Origin: DATJGR01 sp963812255
GTDB lineage: Bacteria > Pseudomonadota > Gammaproteobacteria > Pseudomonadales > Azotimanducaceae
Assembly (NCBI GenBank): GCA_963812255.1
Contig: CAWEUM010000003.1
Span: forward strand, 868,001-932,000
DNA: 64,000 bases
Direction of reading: 5' to 3'
The notes beneath the pieces were generated by a model, which saw only the letters and a list, made by a program, of their open reading frames with translations, ran no database searches and had not been told where the DNA came from. Shown piece after piece: positions 49,670-60,000 of the stretch (positions are counted from its first letter, which is position 1; the number at the start of each line of letters is the position of its first letter). The translations under genes and the position numbers were made by a program.

Positions 49670-52249
49670 TCAACCCCCAGAACGCAAACTGACAGTAATC
49701 CCATACGTCGCCGGCATGCCGGAGTACCGCAGCAGCACGTCGTTCACGTGCTGCGCCTGATTCCAGTAGTACTCGTCGGTCACGTTGCGGCCCCATGCCC
49801 ACACGCGCCACGGCCCGGACTCTACGCCGGCGCGGAGGTCGAGCAATGTACGTGAGTTGATCTCCATACTCGAGCTGCCATATGCATAGGGAATGCTCGC
49901 GAGATACGTCTTCGTGCAGGTCACGGGCAACCCGGTCACCGGATCCGTCTGGCCGGGCTCGTTGCATCGGTCGTAGAAGAAACCGTGCGTGGAGCTTTGA
50001 TAATTGACATGCGCACCGACGAACGCGGTGACATCACCCCGCAAAGGCCATTCATACTGCACGTCTACATTGGACGTCCATTCCGGCGCATTCGGGAACG
50101 GCTCGCCGGAGAAGTCCTTCGTCGAGCCGTTCGCGGCGGTGTTGTAAAACGGATCGAAGTTGCGGAAGTCGCCATCGATCTCGCTCTTGGCATAGCTGAC
50201 CGACGGCGCGATGCGCAATCCGTCGATCGGCTCCCACACCATGTCGACCTCGAACCCGATGACGTGCGATTCCGGCACGTTGACCAGCGCAGGCAGCGAA
50301 CCGAACACGAAATCGTTGATCGCGCCGAGAATCTGCTTGTCGGTGTAGTCGTAATAGAACGTCGCCGCGTTGAGCTGCAACCTGCCATCGAGCAGCCCCA
50401 GCTTCGTACCCACTTCGTACGCGAGCAGGTCTTCCTGCGTGGCTGGAAACAGTTGCACGAAGGCGGCACTCGCTACCGTCGGGAAGCTGCCGGATTTGTA
50501 TCCCTGGCTGACGTTCGCGTAGAGCAGAACGTTCGACGCCGGCGTCCAGTCTGCACCGAAGCGCCACGGCACATTGTCCTGGTTGAGCTTGTCCTCGAAA
50601 CCGCTCGCGACGGGGAAGTATGTCGGCGGCGGGCCGCTGCTGGCGCAGTTGCCCGGACCCACGTCGAGACCCCCGATCACGGGATACCCATTGACGAGTT
50701 GGAGAACGGTCTGGATCTCAACCGAAATGTGCGCCCAACTGCCGTCTCCGCCGTCGGAGCCGCAGCCACGATAGTCGCGCTGCTGGTTCGTATAGCGAAC
50801 GCCGGCATGCAATGTCACGGTGTCGAGGATCGGATACTCGATGTCGCCGAACGCCGCGTAGGTGGAGGTCCTTTGCAGGTTGTTCGGATTGGTTGGGCCG
50901 AGCGGCGTGGCCGTGATGACGACCGTTGGTACCGCCGTCGAGATTCCGTATGTCTGAAGGAAGCTGTCCCAGGTTCTGGTGTATTCATAATTCACGCCGA
51001 CCACCCAACTGCCGCTGCCGCGCACGCTGCCGGCCAGCCGCAGCTCCTGAAAGAACGTCTTCAGATCGCCTTCCTGAAACGATTCGTAGTCCTGATACAG
51101 CGTACCGTCGCTCTCGAGTCGCTGATCACGGTCGAATTTGTTGTAGCTCGTCAGAGACGTTAGCTTCAGGTCGTCGGTGAGGTCGTAATCCACCCGCAGA
51201 GACGGCGAATAGAACTTGTTGTTCTTACCCGCTTGCTTGCAGTGGTCGTACAAGCGGTTCGTCGTGTTGATGAGTCCGTTCACGTTGGCGGGGTCGCCAC
51301 CGCTGACGTTCACACACGGCCCCCAGTCGGCGGCCCGCGGGTTGCGCGGTGAGGCCGGATAGTTCGCGATCAGCGGGTTGAGGGTGTTCACCTGGTTGAG
51401 CGGCGCGATGCCGAACAGCTGCGGCATCTGCGAATCGCCTTTATCCTTGAACGCGCTGAAGGTCAACAGCGCGGTCAGCTTGTCGGTCGGCAGCCACTCC
51501 ACCGACGCGCGCATGTCGTAGAAGTCCTGATCGCCCGACTCTCGCTTGCGCGAATAGGTTTCACCGGCGGCCACCCAGTACGGGTCGGGCGGAAGCGACC
51601 CATTGCGTGTGTAGCTCGTCTGCCAAGGACCCGTCTTGATGACGCGGCCGGCAAGTCGGTAGCGCAGGGTGTCGCTGACCGGACCGCTGACGAACGCGTC
51701 GACGTTGACGCTGTTGAAGCGGCCGTAGCTCGCGTCGAGACCACTCTCTAACTGATCCGTGGGTTTGTTCGCGATGTAGTTGACCGCGCCACCCGTGGCG
51801 TTCTCGCCAAACAACGTTCCCTGAGGGCCTTTCAATGCTTCGACACGTTGCAGATCGAGCGTCGCGCCCTGGGTCATCACCGAGAACTGCAGCGGCATTT
51901 CGTCGAGATAGACGCTGACCGTCGGCCCCGATGCGAGCGCGGTGTCCTGGAAACCGACGCCGCGGATCGTATAGATCGCGGTGCCGTAATACGTGACATT
52001 GGAATTGAATCCGGTCACGACCTTGTCGAGTTGGGACGTGTCGGTGATGCCGAGGGTGGTGAGTTGCTCGCCGGTCGCGGCCTGAATCGACATGCCGATG
52101 TCGTTGATGTTTTCTTCGCGCTTCTGCGCCGTGACGACAATCTGCTCAATGCCGACTCGCTCAGGTGCGGCGCTCTCCTCAGCCAGTACTTGTGCCCCAG
52201 TCATACACAGCAGCGCGGCCACCAGCCGCGCCGTTACTCGAACCTCCAT
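49670..52249 (-). CDS. TonB-dependent receptor (second)
   Basis: This 859-residue outer-membrane receptor begins with a signal peptide (ends QVLAEE), then 'IEQIVVTAQKREENINDIGM', a plug with 'ALKGPQGTLFGENATGGAVN' and a beta barrel ending 'SGMPATYGITVSLRSGG'. It has the same length and type as the receptor at 34626 but a clearly different barrel sequence, so the cargo probably differs. A MFS gene lies 137 bases upstream in the same direction; the pair may move one substrate across both membranes. Confidence 0.94.
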   Translation of the reverse strand: MEVRVTARLVAALLCMTGAQVLAEESAAPERVGIEQIVVTAQKREENINDIGMSIQAATGEQLTTLGITDTSQLDKVVTGFNSNVTYYGTAIYTIRGVGFQDTALASGPTVSVYLDEMPLQFSVMTQGATLDLQRVEALKGPQGTLFGENATGGAVNYIANKPTDQLESGLDASYGRFNSVNVDAFVSGPVSDTLRYRLAGRVIKTGPWQTSYTRNGSLPPDPYWVAAGETYSRKRESGDQDFYDMRASVEWLPTDKLTALLTFSAFKDKGDSQMPQLFGIAPLNQVNTLNPLIANYPASPRNPRAADWGPCVNVSGGDPANVNGLINTTNRLYDHCKQAGKNNKFYSPSLRVDYDLTDDLKLTSLTSYNKFDRDQRLESDGTLYQDYESFQEGDLKTFFQELRLAGSVRGSGSWVVGVNYEYTRTWDSFLQTYGISTAVPTVVITATPLGPTNPNNLQRTSTYAAFGDIEYPILDTVTLHAGVRYTNQQRDYRGCGSDGGDGSWAHISVEIQTVLQLVNGYPVIGGLDVGPGNCASSGPPPTYFPVASGFEDKLNQDNVPWRFGADWTPASNVLLYANVSQGYKSGSFPTVASAAFVQLFPATQEDLLAYEVGTKLGLLDGRLQLNAATFYYDYTDKQILGAINDFVFGSLPALVNVPESHVIGFEVDMVWEPIDGLRIAPSVSYAKSEIDGDFRNFDPFYNTAANGSTKDFSGEPFPNAPEWTSNVDVQYEWPLRGDVTAFVGAHVNYQSSTHGFFYDRCNEPGQTDPVTGLPVTCTKTYLASIPYAYGSSSMEINSRTLLDLRAGVESGPWRVWAWGRNVTDEYYWNQAQHVNDVLLRYSGMPATYGITVSLRSGG

Positions 52250-52386
52250 GAAATTCTCCCCACTGCATTTCTATCCGAGTCGAACTGCAGACTCCCCGCG
52301 ACGACTCTACCGCTGCAACATGAGGATCGGCAAGCGCGAATCACTACGACGCCGGGCGACGAAGAACGCTGCAACAGATATTCGCG

Positions 52387-53781
52387 TCAGGCCGCGATCG
52401 CCTCCTCGCTGCCGTGCGTGCCGTCGAGCTTCGTCTGCACTTCTTCAAGCGTCAGGCCGCGCGTTTCGAGTGCGTATTTCATCACCAGCAGCGCGCCGAT
52501 GATCGGTCCGATCGCCACCCAGGTGATGCCCCACGAGATACCCATGATCGGGATCAGCGCGCCGATCAGTACCGGAATCGCCACCTCGGTGACGCGGCCG
52601 AACAGATTCGTCGTCCAGCCGTAGCCTGTCGCACGCAGCTCGGTCGGAAACAGCTCCGATGCGTACACGTGCGTGGCACCGATTGCGCAATTGAAGAAGA
52701 ACACCGTAGCGATGTGCCAGAAATACTGGCCGCCGACGGTATGCGTGTGGAACAGCCCGACGATCGCAACTGCGGCAATGCTGTAGAAGCCGGCGCATGT
52801 GATCTTGCGACCGACGCGGTCGACCAGTTGGCCGGCCAACAGATGTCCGAATGCGCCAGCGATGTAAGCCCACATCACGATATTGCCGACCTGCGCCGGC
52901 GTCATGCCGACATCCTCGCGCGCATAGATCGCCCAGAACGCAACCGCCGGCGCGATCACGAGATTCACGCAATTCCACAACAGCGCAACGATCAGAAAGC
53001 GCGGCCGGTAACGCGGCTCGATCAGACGCCGCGCCTCCTTGAATTGTGCCTTCATCGTGCCGAGCAATGATGCGACTGCGCGACCGAGCGCGATCTGACG
53101 GAAACGTTGTGTCTCGCGAACGCCGAGCGCCAACACCGGCAACAGCAGCAGCGGTACCACCCCAATCAGATAAAGGCCGCGCCAATGCGCGCCATCGTAC
53201 TCGACCCCCAGCCAGCGCGAACCGATTGCCACGCAGTGCATCGCGAAATCATGCGCCGGGTTGCCCGTCGCATCGCCAACCAGAAGAAAGTACGGCGATG
53301 CTTTCGCCATCGAAACGGTGCCGATGGTCGCGAACGCAGTGAGTATCGTAATGCCGGTCCCGCGCAGACCGGCCGGCAGTTCTTCGCTGGCGATGATCAC
53401 CGCCAGTCCGTACTGTGCCGTCAGGAACAGTCGCGCGAGCGTTTGCCAGAGCGTGAACTCAACCTTGGACTGCACGAACGCCGTTGCACCGCTGGCAATC
53501 GCAAATCCCGCAACAGTAATCAGAAACAGCGTGCGACGGCCGAAGCGATCCGCGCACATCAGGAAGAAAAACGACGCGATGACACCGGCGCGGGTAACCG
53601 CGTACAGGGTGCCCCACTCATCCAGACGGATGTGCAGCGTCGCGCGCACATCGACCGACGCGAGTGTCAGCATCGAGGCGTCGAATCCCTCGTACAACGT
53701 GGCAATGCCGAGCAAGGCCAGCAACACGACGTGGTAGGCGGTAAAGCGTTCTTTCTGCGCAGATTCACCGTTAGCCCTCAC
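52387..53781 (-). CDS. MFS transporter (metabolite:proton symporter type)
   Basis: This 464-residue MFS permease with 12 hydrophobic segments has 'EGFDASMLTLASVDVRATLH' in TM1, 'FFFLMCADRFGRRTLFLI' in loop 2-3, 'HLLAGQLVDRVGRKITCAGF' in loop 8-9 and 'YASELFPTELRATGYGW' typical of the sugar/aromatic-acid symporter groups. The GTG start overlaps the stop of the upstream small protein gene (GTGA). It may be the inner-membrane partner of the second TonB receptor. Confidence 0.9.
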   Translation of the reverse strand: MRANGESAQKERFTAYHVVLLALLGIATLYEGFDASMLTLASVDVRATLHIRLDEWGTLYAVTRAGVIASFFFLMCADRFGRRTLFLITVAGFAIASGATAFVQSKVEFTLWQTLARLFLTAQYGLAVIIASEELPAGLRGTGITILTAFATIGTVSMAKASPYFLLVGDATGNPAHDFAMHCVAIGSRWLGVEYDGAHWRGLYLIGVVPLLLLPVLALGVRETQRFRQIALGRAVASLLGTMKAQFKEARRLIEPRYRPRFLIVALLWNCVNLVIAPAVAFWAIYAREDVGMTPAQVGNIVMWAYIAGAFGHLLAGQLVDRVGRKITCAGFYSIAAVAIVGLFHTHTVGGQYFWHIATVFFFNCAIGATHVYASELFPTELRATGYGWTTNLFGRVTEVAIPVLIGALIPIMGISWGITWVAIGPIIGALLVMKYALETRGLTLEEVQTKLDGTHGSEEAIAA

Positions 53782-54269
53782 GCCTGCCGCAGCCTGTCAA
53801 TTTCCTTGCGAAAGCTGGCGCGCACGTTCGTCAGACCCAGCGCTAGCCAGGTCGGCGCGAGACGCCGCACGCGCACTTTGAACGAGTCCTCGTACGACTC
53901 CTCGTCGAGATAGCCGTGCTGGTACTGGAAAAACATGTTGTCCCAATGCGTCTGCTGACCGATCTGCCACAGGCGGAAGCGCCCGCGTTCCGAGGGACTG
54001 AGCTGATCGATCGCGGCGATGTCTTCCGGATATCCCAGTTCCGTCAGCTTGATGATGATCGGGGCGATGTGCTCGGATTCCGCGGCGCGCACGATCATCG
54101 TCTGCAGCGCGTCGGAGCGCATCTGGTACGTTTGCGCGAGCGCAAGTTTGCGCGCCTCGTCCACCGCCTCCGTGTTTTGCCGGATCTGTTTCGTCAGATA
54201 AATCAATGTCACGACCACGCCAAGCGCGCCGATCACCTCGCCAATGGCGCCCAAGTCCTGCAGTGTCAT
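53778..54269 (-). CDS. Small single-pass membrane protein, unknown
   Basis: The 163-residue protein has one N-terminal membrane segment (about 8-27, 'AIGEVIGALGVVVTLIYLTK') followed by a helical domain with 'QIRQNTEAVDEARKLALAQT' and 'WDNMFFQYQHGYLDEESYED'. This layout recurs in proteobacterial proteins of unknown function often seen beside oxidative catabolic genes; I cannot give a function. It is coupled to the MFS gene by a GTGA overlap and follows the P450 gene after about 150 bases. Confidence 0.75.
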   Translation of the reverse strand: MTLQDLGAIGEVIGALGVVVTLIYLTKQIRQNTEAVDEARKLALAQTYQMRSDALQTMIVRAAESEHIAPIIIKLTELGYPEDIAAIDQLSPSERGRFRLWQIGQQTHWDNMFFQYQHGYLDEESYEDSFKVRVRRLAPTWLALGLTNVRASFRKEIDRLRQA

Positions 54270-54417
54270 GTGAATTGCTCTCCCGTGATCACACTAGGTA
54301 CGAATGTAGCCGGTTTGAGAACACGCTTGGAACGGCGCGCGCAGCGTACTGCGGAAGGCTCATCGCTTCGTTCGGCTGGCCGCACCGCGGCTTGCGTCGC
54401 TGCGGAAACGGGCCGGA

Positions 54418-55674
54418 TCAGAACCGCTCGACCACCACCGGCAGATTCGAATAACCGCGCAGCAGATTCGAGCGTGTGCGCACCGGTTCGCCCACCACTT
54501 CGATGCGCTTGAAGCGCGCCAGGATTTCTTCCCACAGCACGCGCAGCTGCATCTCGGCGAGCCGGTTGCCCATACAGCGGTGAATGCCGTAACCGAACGC
54601 GACGTGATGGCGCGCATTGGGGCGGTCGATAATCAACTCATCGGCGCGTTCGAATACCGAAGCATCCCGGTTGCCCGAGATGTACCACATCACCACCTTG
54701 TCGCCCTTGCCGATCCGTTTGCCACCGAGTTCCACACTGTCGAGTGCGGTGCGCCGCATGTGTGGAATCGGCGTCTGCCAGCGAATGATCTCCGCCACCA
54801 TGTTCGGTATCAGCGACGGATTCGATCGCAGTTGACCGAACTGCTCCGGGTATTCGTTCAACGCAAGTACGCCGCCGGTGATGGAATTGCGGGTGGTGTC
54901 ATTGCCGCCGACGATCAGCAACACCAGGTTGCCAAGGAACTCCTGCCTCGGCATGTCCCGGGTCGAGGCGCCGTGCGCCAGCATCGAAACGAGATCGAAA
55001 CGCGGCGGCTGACCGGCGCGCACTTTGCGCAATTCGAGGAAATACTCCAGGCATTGCGTCAGTTCGGCACGGCGCTGTGCGTGGCTTTCCACCACGCCGG
55101 ATTGCGGTCCGGCGCTGGCCACATCGGACCATCGGGTGAGCCTGCTGCGCTCTTCGAAGGGGAAGCCGAGTAACGTCGCCAGCATCTGGGTAGTCAGTTC
55201 GATGGCGACACGTTCCACCCAGTTGAACGGTTCTCCCACCGGCAGTTGATCGAGAATCGCGGCCGCGCGTTCGCGGATCGTGCTTTCGAGGTGCGCCAGA
55301 TTGGTGGGCGCGACCGCCGGCATGACGGTCTTGCGTTGCTGCGCGTGTTTCGGCTCGTCCATCGCGATGAACATCGGCAGCGGAAACTCTTCGCGCTGCT
55401 CGTGGATGGTGATGTTCTCCTCGGACGAGAACACACCGGGCGCCGCGTCCACCGCCATCATGTCGGCATGGCGCGTGACCGACCAGTACGCACCGAACGG
55501 ACTCGTTTCGTGAAAATGAACGGGGTCTTCGTTGCGCAGGCGCTCGAAATACGGCCACAGCGTGTTGTTGCCAAACAGATTGCGGTCGCTGACATCGATC
55601 TGGTTCAGCGGAATCGAATACGCGTGTTCGCGGGCAGCGGCGATCGCAACGCGTTCTCGTTCGAGGTATTTCAT
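54418..55674 (-). CDS. Cytochrome P450
   Basis: The 418-residue soluble bacterial P450 has the I-helix oxygen-activation motif GGNDTT (256-261), the K-helix EIIR (295-298) and the heme loop FGYGIHRCMG (360-369) with axial Cys367. The style (YFERLRNEDPVHFH, VMPAVAPTNL, GNDTTRNSI, PHMRRTA) fits the CYP125/CYP142/linalool-hydroxylase neighbourhood, which hydroxylates steroids and terpenes; this is inference. The ATG at 55674 gives a normal N terminus, although the frame stays open to 56067. Electron transfer could come from the reductase-like protein at 17512, as no ferredoxin is adjacent. Confidence 0.95.
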   Translation of the reverse strand: MKYLERERVAIAAAREHAYSIPLNQIDVSDRNLFGNNTLWPYFERLRNEDPVHFHETSPFGAYWSVTRHADMMAVDAAPGVFSSEENITIHEQREEFPLPMFIAMDEPKHAQQRKTVMPAVAPTNLAHLESTIRERAAAILDQLPVGEPFNWVERVAIELTTQMLATLLGFPFEERSRLTRWSDVASAGPQSGVVESHAQRRAELTQCLEYFLELRKVRAGQPPRFDLVSMLAHGASTRDMPRQEFLGNLVLLIVGGNDTTRNSITGGVLALNEYPEQFGQLRSNPSLIPNMVAEIIRWQTPIPHMRRTALDSVELGGKRIGKGDKVVMWYISGNRDASVFERADELIIDRPNARHHVAFGYGIHRCMGNRLAEMQLRVLWEEILARFKRIEVVGEPVRTRSNLLRGYSNLPVVVERF

Positions 55675-55748
55675 CCACGCAGCTCCATTGGGTCGCGAAC
55701 GACTCGATGCTAACGGCATCCACGCCGCGCGGCCATGCTTGCGCCAGG

Positions 55749-57023
55749 CTAGTCGATCCCCAGCCGACCGATATAGTCCCGAAACGCTGTCAGCCGTGAG
55801 AACCGAGCGTGCTCGTCGCGGATCGCTCGCAGCAGCGCAACGCCGCCGGCGCGATCGTCGAGGTGTTCGATCTTGATCTGTGCCAGGCGAAACGTCGCGT
55901 TCGCGCCGAGCGTGCTGTCGGGATAGGCTCGAGCGAAGTCGGCCAGCAGCCGCTCCGCGTAGCTCGCATCGGCGTGGCCAGACTGCGAAACGAGCGACAT
56001 CAAGCTCCGATCCGAGCGAGGCCGAAACAGTTCGTCCTCGTCGAGGCATCGTTTGCACACATCCCATGCACTCAGCGCCTTGCCGGATGCGAGCAGCCGC
56101 TCGATGTACGCAAACCCGTGTTCGAGTGCCAACGGTCGGCCCTGAAAGTGCTGCAGCAGTTCGTGCGCGCGCGGGTCGTTTCGGTAATTCTGGCGTGCGA
56201 GGTGCGTATCGAGCCGCTGAAAAGCCTCACGATAGCGATCCACGCTACAGAGCCGATGCAACTCGAACAACACGCGCTTCAACTCGGCCTCTTCGGTTGC
56301 CACTTCGGCGGCAACGTCCTGTTCCGGACTGCGTTCGGTCTCGAGTGTGAGTTCGCGGCGCCTCGAAAACACAATGCGTCCGGCAAAATCGTGCGCCAGC
56401 AGCAACGCATAGCCCGCCGCGAGAAAACCGACAAATGCTCTCTGATCAGCAAACCAGATCACCATGAAGATGCCGCCATAACCGATCCAGAACGCAATAG
56501 CCAACGCCAGATACGCGACGCCGAGGCCTCTAACGAATCCGGCGAGGCGCCGCGGATCCAGACCGTCGCCGATACGTTCACCGAGAATCATCAGGATGAC
56601 GCTTGCAGGCACGACCGCGATCGCGGCGAAAGCACCTATACCAAGCAGCGCGTTACCACCGGCCAGCGCATCGCGAGTGAGCGTTGCCGCCGACCAGACG
56701 AACATCAGCACAACCGGCGCGACGAAGGACGCGAAGGGATTCAGCGCCTCCGGCGGTGGCGCTGGGGGCCGTGAATGCCCGCGCACTGCACTGAGCAGCA
56801 AGAACCCGCCGTAGCATTGCAACTGACCGACCACGGCCAGCCAGAAGCCCAGCGATATCCCGGCCACCCACACTCTGAAGTCGACCGGAAATACTCCGCT
56901 GACCCGCAGCAGAATCCAGCCGCCGACCGAAAGGACCAGTATCGAGAGCCAGCCTGGCGTGCGCATCGGCAGTCGGAGCGCTTCGAGCATCTGGCATTGT
57001 TCTCCCGCTTGCTCGACGCTCAT
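55749..57023 (-). CDS. Membrane protein with C-terminal repeat-helix domain
   Basis: This 424-residue protein has about five or six hydrophobic segments (about 25-230) and a cytosolic C-terminal part (about 245-424) of helical pairs resembling degenerate TPR repeats, e.g. 'DRYREAFQRLDTHLARQNYR' and 'GHADASYAERLLADFARAYP'. Family members of this layout are uncharacterised. It begins 8 bases after the putA stop codon, so it is co-transcribed with proline catabolism. The ATG at 57023 was chosen because the longer frame lies in putA. Confidence 0.75.
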   Translation of the reverse strand: MSVEQAGEQCQMLEALRLPMRTPGWLSILVLSVGGWILLRVSGVFPVDFRVWVAGISLGFWLAVVGQLQCYGGFLLLSAVRGHSRPPAPPPEALNPFASFVAPVVLMFVWSAATLTRDALAGGNALLGIGAFAAIAVVPASVILMILGERIGDGLDPRRLAGFVRGLGVAYLALAIAFWIGYGGIFMVIWFADQRAFVGFLAAGYALLLAHDFAGRIVFSRRRELTLETERSPEQDVAAEVATEEAELKRVLFELHRLCSVDRYREAFQRLDTHLARQNYRNDPRAHELLQHFQGRPLALEHGFAYIERLLASGKALSAWDVCKRCLDEDELFRPRSDRSLMSLVSQSGHADASYAERLLADFARAYPDSTLGANATFRLAQIKIEHLDDRAGGVALLRAIRDEHARFSRLTAFRDYIGRLGID

Positions 57024-57031
57024 CGGCGCCG

Positions 57032-60000
57032 TCAACCACCGCGCAACAGATCGATATTGCCGCCGCGTGCCATCGTATTGACGCTCAACACCCGTTCCGT
57101 CGCGAAGCGCAACAGATAGTTCGGCCCGCCCGCCTTCGGACCGGTGCCCGACAAACCCTCGCCCCCAAACGGCTGCACACCGACTACCGCTCCGATCATC
57201 GAACGGTTGACATAAGTATTGCCAACCGCCGAATTCTCGAACACGCGCCGCCAACGTGAATCGATGCGGCTGTGAATGCCCATCGTGAGACCGAAACCCA
57301 GCGCGCGTACCGCCCGGACGTTTGCATCCAGCGCATCCGCTTCGAAGCGCACCACGTGCAGCACCGGACCGAAATGTTCTTCTGTCAGATCGTCGAATCC
57401 ATCGAGCTCGACGATGTGCGGCGCCATGAATGATCCGTTCGCGCATCGCTCCGGAAGAGGTGTCGCGTCGACACGGGCACTGCTGGCACGCAACCCGGCT
57501 ACGTAACGCGAGAGCTTCGCGACCGCCTCCGTATCGATCAGCGGTCCGATGTCCGTCGCCGGATTCCCGGGATCACCGATGCGCAGCTCGCGCATCGCGC
57601 CGCGGATCATCGTCAGCGCCGGTCCGGCCACGTCGTCCTGCAACAACAGCAACCGCAGCGCCGAGCAGCGCTGACCCGCGCTGCCGAACGCGGAACGCAC
57701 TACGTCGTCGGTCAACTGTTCCAGCAGCGCCGTGGAATCGGCGAACATAGCGTTCTGGCCACCGGTCTCGGCGATCAGCGGCACGATCGCGCCGTCGCGT
57801 GCCGCGAGTGCCCGATTGATGGCACGCGCCGTGTCGGTGCCACCCGTGAACGCCACCCCGGCAATCAACGGATGTGCGACCAGCGCGGCGCCCACCGCCG
57901 CGTCTCCGGGCAGCAGCTGCACGACGTCGGCTGCAATGCCGGCCGCGTGGGCGAGTTCGATCATCCGTGCGGCGATCAACGGCGTCTGCTCGGCAGGTTT
58001 GGCGACCACGGTGTTGCCGGCCGCCAACGCAGCGACGATCTGGCCGATGAATATCGCGAGCGGAAAGTTCCACGGACTGATACACGCGAATACGCCACGG
58101 CCATGCAGGCTGATTTCGTTCGATTCGCCGCTCGGGCCGGGCAGATTCGTCGGTGCCGCAAATTGTTCGCGCGCACGCGCCGCGTAATAGCGGCAGAAGT
58201 CGACGGCCTCGCGCACTTCGGCAAGCGCATCGGCGAGCGTCTTGCCCGCTTCTCGCACCAGCAACCCAACCAACACGTTGCGGTCGTTCTCGATGGCGTC
58301 CGCCACCTCCAGCAGTGGTTTCGCTCGCGCGCCACCGCCGAGGCGGTCCCAGTCGTGTTGCGCCGCAGCCGCGGCACGCATTGCAGCGTCGATATCGTCG
58401 GCCGACGCATAGCGCGCGTGACCGACGATTTCGCGATGATTCGCGGGGTTGCGGATCACGACGTCCTCGCGATCGTCAGATGTCGCCGGGCGCGCTTCGA
58501 AGGCGCGTGTCGCATGCGTCGCCAACGCATTCGTCAACGCCTCGACGTTCGCCGCGTCGCTCAGGTCGACGCCCACCGAATTGCGCCGCGAACCATACAA
58601 CGCAGCCGGCACGCGAATACGCGGATGGCGACGCGGACCGCGCGCGACCAGCGTCACCGGATCGCGTACGACGTCGCGGGCCGGCGTATCTGCATCGAGG
58701 AAGCGATTGACGAAACTCGAGTTGGCACCATTCTCGAGCAACCTGCGCACCAGATAAGCCAGCAGGTCGCGATGTCCACCAACCGGCGCGTAGACGCGCA
58801 CCTGCGGCATGTCCGAGAACTGCTCGGCGGCAACCCGATACAACAGTTCACCCATGCCGTGCAGCCGCTGGAACTCGAAGTCCACGCTATCGCCTGCAAT
58901 CTCGAGGACCGCCGCCAGCGTATGCGCGTTGTGCGTTGCGAACTGCGGATAGATCGTTTCGCGCGCGCCGAGCAGCCGCTCCGCGCAGGCGAGATAAGCA
59001 ACATCGGTATTGGCCTTCTGTGTGAACACCGGAAAATCCGGCAGCCCGTTTTCCTGGGCGCGTTTGATCTCGGCGTCCCAGTACGCGCCTTTGACGAGCC
59101 TCACGGGCACATTCCGTCCGGTCTCGCTTGCCAGTTCGATCAACCAGTCGATCACTGGCAATGCGCGCTTGCCGTACGCCTGCACGACGAGACCCAGACC
59201 GTTCCAACGAGACAGCTCCGCCGCACGACAAAGACGCTCGAAGAGATCGAGCGACAGGTCGAGCCGGTCGGCTTCCTCCGCATCGATCGACAGACCGATA
59301 TCCCATCGCGCGGCGCGGCGCGCAAGATCGAACAACCGGGGATACAGTTCCTCGATGACCCGATCGTGCTGGGCGAATTCATAGCGCGGGTGAAGTGCCG
59401 ACAGTTTCACCGAGATGCCGGAGCCGAGCCGCGTACCGCGACCGGAGGCCGCCTCCCCGGCCCGATCCAGCGCTTCGGCATAGGCGTTGCAGTACCGCCC
59501 CGCGTCGTGCGCCGTACGCGCGCCTTCGCCGAGCATGTCAAACGAAAATACGCCGGCGGCACCGTGTTCGCGTACACCGCGCGTGAGGGCGTCGTCGATG
59601 CTGCGCCCCAACACGAATTCGCCGCCCAGGATGCCCATCGCGCGACGCATTGCCTGGCGAATCACCGGCTCCGATGCGCGGCCGATCAGGCGGCGCAGTA
59701 CGTCGGCCGGCGAGCGTTCGGCGAATTTGTCCAACGCGATGACGCGACCGGTCAGCATCAGTGCCCAGGTCGAGGCGTTCACGAAAGTCGATTCGGAGTT
59801 ACCGACGTGATCGGCCCAGCGACCGGGCAGAATCTTGTCCGCGATCAGCGCATCGACCGTCGCCGCATCCGGAACGCGCAGCAGTGCCTCGGCGAGGCAC
59901 ATCAACGCCACGCCTTCCTCGTTGGCGAGTCCGAATTCCTGCAGAAAAACGTCCAGCACGCTGTGCTCATCGCGACGCGTTCGAACCCGCTCGACCAGCC

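Noticed and set aside
55675..56067. 131-codon N-terminal extension of the P450
   Set aside because: It is Arg-rich shadow sequence opposite to nothing P450-like; soluble bacterial P450s begin near 'MKYLERERVA'.
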